64,000 bases of DNA. Source: CAYNVS01 sp964400725. GTDB lineage: Bacteria > Myxococcota_A > SURF-8 > CAYNVS01. Location of the stretch: assembly GCA_964400725.1 (NCBI GenBank), contig CAYNVS010000010.1:1-64000 (forward strand), written 5' to 3'. The translations under genes and the position numbers were made by a program. Positions 62,083 to 64,000 of this stretch are shown here, piece by piece (positions within the stretch are counted from its first letter, which is position 1; every line of letters starts with the position of its first letter). Below the pieces are notes generated by a model. It was not told the origin of the DNA, did no database searches, and saw nothing but the letters and a program-made list of their open reading frames with translations.

Positions 62083-63963
62083 ATGGAATGGAGAATAGAG
62101 CGCCTGAAGAGGCTTTACGAGAGCAGGCTCACAAGCGTCGAGCAGGCTTTCAGCAAGATACGCCCCGGCAACAGAATTTTTATTTCAACCGCATGCGCCG
62201 AGCCTCAGTATTTGGTGCGCAATCTAGTCCGTTTCCCGGAAAACATCGCCGACACTGAAATTTTACACCTAATATCGCTAAACGTGTCGCCCTACACCGA
62301 CGCCAAGTTCCGCGAGATGTTCCGCCTCAATACGTTCTTCATCGGCAAGGCGGCGCGCGACGCCGTGGCCCGCGGAGACGCCGATTACACGCCGATTTTC
62401 CTTTCGGAAATCCCCAAGCTCATCAAAAAAGGGCGGCTGCACATAGACGTTTCGCTCGTTCAGGTTACGCCGCCCGACGCTTTCGGCAATTGCAGCGTCG
62501 GTATATCCGTAGAAACGGTAAAAGCGGCGATTGAAAATTCGCGCTACGTCATCGCTCAGGTCAACCCGCAAATGCCGCGCACGCTGGGCGACTCGTTCAT
62601 CAGCATCGAGCGTCTGGACGCGATAATAGAATACGACGAGCCTATATTGGAATACATACCGGAACCGTCGGATGAAATCGCCGAGCGCATAGGATTTTAC
62701 GTTTCCCGTCTTGTGCCTAACGGCGCCACTATTCAGGCCGGCATCGGATCAATCCCCAACGCCGTTCTCAAGCACTTGAAAGACAAGCGGGACTTGGGCG
62801 TTCACACCGAAATGTTTTCCGACGGATTAATAGACCTTTACAACGAGGGCGTAATCACCAACTCAAAAAAAACTTTTCACAAAGGCAAAGTCGTTGCGGC
62901 CTTCTGCATGGGCAGTCGTAAAATGTACGACGTTGTAAACAATAACCCCATCTTCGAGTTCTACCCCACCGACTACGTTTCCGACCCGCGCAACATTTCG
63001 CGCAACGACAACATGGTCGCCATAAACTCGGCGTTGGAAATTGATTTGACCGGACAGGTTTGCGCCGATTCCATCGGGCATCAGTTCTATTCGGGTTTCG
63101 GCGGGCAGGCCGACTTCATCCGAGGCGCGGCTCTGGCGCAAAACGGCAGGCCGATAATCGCAATTCCTTCCACCGCGCGCAACGGCACAATCTCGCGCAT
63201 CGTGCCTCTTCTCTCGCGCGGAGCGGGCGTAGTAACAACGCGCGGCGACATCCATTACGTAGTCAGCGAGTACGGCATAGCGTACCTCCACGGCAAAAAC
63301 ATACGAGAGCGCGTTCTCGCCTTAATAAATATCGCGCATCCTAAATTCCGCCAATGGCTGCTAGACGAAGCCAAGAAGATGAACTACATCTACTCCGATC
63401 AGACGCTTCCCAGCGAAGGAGGAACGCCTTACCCGGAGCATTACAATTGGTCGTACAACCTTCCCGACGGAAGGCAGATTAAAATCCGTCCCATCCGCCC
63501 CACCGACGAAAGCAAGCTGAGGCAGTTCTTTTACGGATTGAGCGAAGAGGACGTCTATTACCGTTTTATGGGCGCGCTGCGCACGCTTCCGCACACAAAA
63601 GCCCAGCCTCTTGTCGTTCTCGACTACGAAGAAAAATTCGCCATCGCCGGCTACATCGGCGACGAACCGGACGATGAATTCGTCGGCGTGGCTCGCTGGT
63701 TTCTCGACCGAGCCACGAACATGGCGGAAGTGGCTTTCACGGTTCTTCCCGGATGGCAGGGGCAGGGCGTTGGCGCGTATCTGCTTAAAACGCTGGCCGA
63801 CGTAGGCAAAGAAAAAGGCATTTCCGGCTTTACCGCGGAAGTTTTGGGCACCAACCGCAAAATGCTAAACGTTTTCTACAAAAGCGGCTTCAAGGTGCAC
63901 AGCCAGCTTGAAGACGGAGTTTACAACGTTTCCTTCAGGTTTGAAACCGACAAAAAAAATTAA
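62083..63963 (+). CDS. Acetyl-CoA hydrolase/CoA-transferase with C-terminal GNAT domain
   Basis: 626 residues, AAGGAG before the ATG. Residues 1-440 are a family I CoA-transferase/acetyl-CoA hydrolase of the 4-hydroxybutyrate type: IQAGIGSIPNAVLKHL, the catalytic Glu in GVHTEMFSDGL, GGQADFIRGA and YVVSEYGIAYLHGK. From about residue 460 comes a GNAT acetyltransferase (IRPIRPTDESKLRQFF, WQGQGVGAYLL), with the acetyl-CoA-binding Q/R-x-x-G-x-G/A motif in its usual place. The two-domain fusion is known from other anaerobes, where it is linked to fatty-acid or amino-acid fermentation. The substrate cannot be read from sequence. Confidence 0.92.
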   Translation: MEWRIERLKRLYESRLTSVEQAFSKIRPGNRIFISTACAEPQYLVRNLVRFPENIADTEILHLISLNVSPYTDAKFREMFRLNTFFIGKAARDAVARGDADYTPIFLSEIPKLIKKGRLHIDVSLVQVTPPDAFGNCSVGISVETVKAAIENSRYVIAQVNPQMPRTLGDSFISIERLDAIIEYDEPILEYIPEPSDEIAERIGFYVSRLVPNGATIQAGIGSIPNAVLKHLKDKRDLGVHTEMFSDGLIDLYNEGVITNSKKTFHKGKVVAAFCMGSRKMYDVVNNNPIFEFYPTDYVSDPRNISRNDNMVAINSALEIDLTGQVCADSIGHQFYSGFGGQADFIRGAALAQNGRPIIAIPSTARNGTISRIVPLLSRGAGVVTTRGDIHYVVSEYGIAYLHGKNIRERVLALINIAHPKFRQWLLDEAKKMNYIYSDQTLPSEGGTPYPEHYNWSYNLPDGRQIKIRPIRPTDESKLRQFFYGLSEEDVYYRFMGALRTLPHTKAQPLVVLDYEEKFAIAGYIGDEPDDEFVGVARWFLDRATNMAEVAFTVLPGWQGQGVGAYLLKTLADVGKEKGISGFTAEVLGTNRKMLNVFYKSGFKVHSQLEDGVYNVSFRFETDKKN

Positions 63964-64000
63964 ATCGCAAAAAAAATGAAAAAGTCGTTTAAAAATTGGA

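Noticed and set aside
63975..64000. Start of another gene at the window end (ATG at 63975)
   Set aside because: Only a few codons are visible and no ribosome site precedes it, so it is not supported.

Overview
The window is a bacterial chromosome segment of moderate GC content. It is densely packed with lipoproteins and exported proteins, and I see no mobile element, tRNA, rRNA, CRISPR array or prophage. Many lipoproteins have an acidic Glu/Asp-rich spacer after the lipobox, several carry long Cys-rich tandem modules, and two exported proteins end in a Cys-Gly/Ala tail, a hydrophobic stretch and an Arg cluster, as in MYXO-CTERM proteins. A CPBP-type intramembrane protease (the family that includes the myxosortases) is also encoded. 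Together these suggest an uncultured Myxococcota or former deltaproteobacterial lineage. That placement is inference, because no rRNA is present.

Layout. 1-3442: 3' part of a giant Cys-rich exported protein with an embedded FGE-like domain. 3500-5141: TPP riboswitch and thiM-thiE thiamine salvage operon. 5196-8877: acyl-CoA synthetase (minus), an orphan prepilin, truB. 8903-10909: DUF4091 protein with a sorting tail. 11079-18719: seven minus-strand envelope genes of the CsgG/LPP20/COG3014/LpoB type, one further lipoprotein, and several internal terminators. 18949-23116: MFS carrier, glgC, a Cys-containing lipoprotein. 23204-26344: operon of a GspE_N-domain protein, hpt and a DUF2520 protein. 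26536-26922: small helical protein behind AT-rich palindromes. 27014-35811: probable four-gene lipoprotein operon (FG-GAP/ASPIC protein, alpha/beta hydrolase, a 1352-residue Cys-module/beta-module protein, a small lipoprotein).

35995-40358: NhaD-type antiporter, small lipoprotein, mreB, CPBP protease. 40533-49558: giant Cys-module lipoprotein, SulP-STAS-cNMP transporter, a metalloprotease with a sorting tail, alpha/beta hydrolase, carboxymuconolactone-decarboxylase-like protein. 49677-52955: Tyr-rich beta-propeller lipoprotein (minus). 53463-57346: tightly coupled operon of a two-subunit transketolase, a RuBisCO-like protein and a ketosphinganine-reductase-like SDR, the most intriguing metabolic unit here. 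57435-63963: membrane-anchored hydrolase, Asn-tract lipoprotein, MtaB-like methylthiotransferase, nadD and a CoA-transferase/GNAT fusion.

Housekeeping genes (thiM, thiE, truB, hpt, mreB, mtaB-like, nadD, glgC) are scattered singly among lineage-specific surface genes. The strongest leads for undescribed biology are the transketolase/RuBisCO-like operon, the sevenfold beta-module region at 31091-33150, the 8-Cys 'CH' module shared by two giant lipoproteins, and the candidate protease/sorting-tail pairing.
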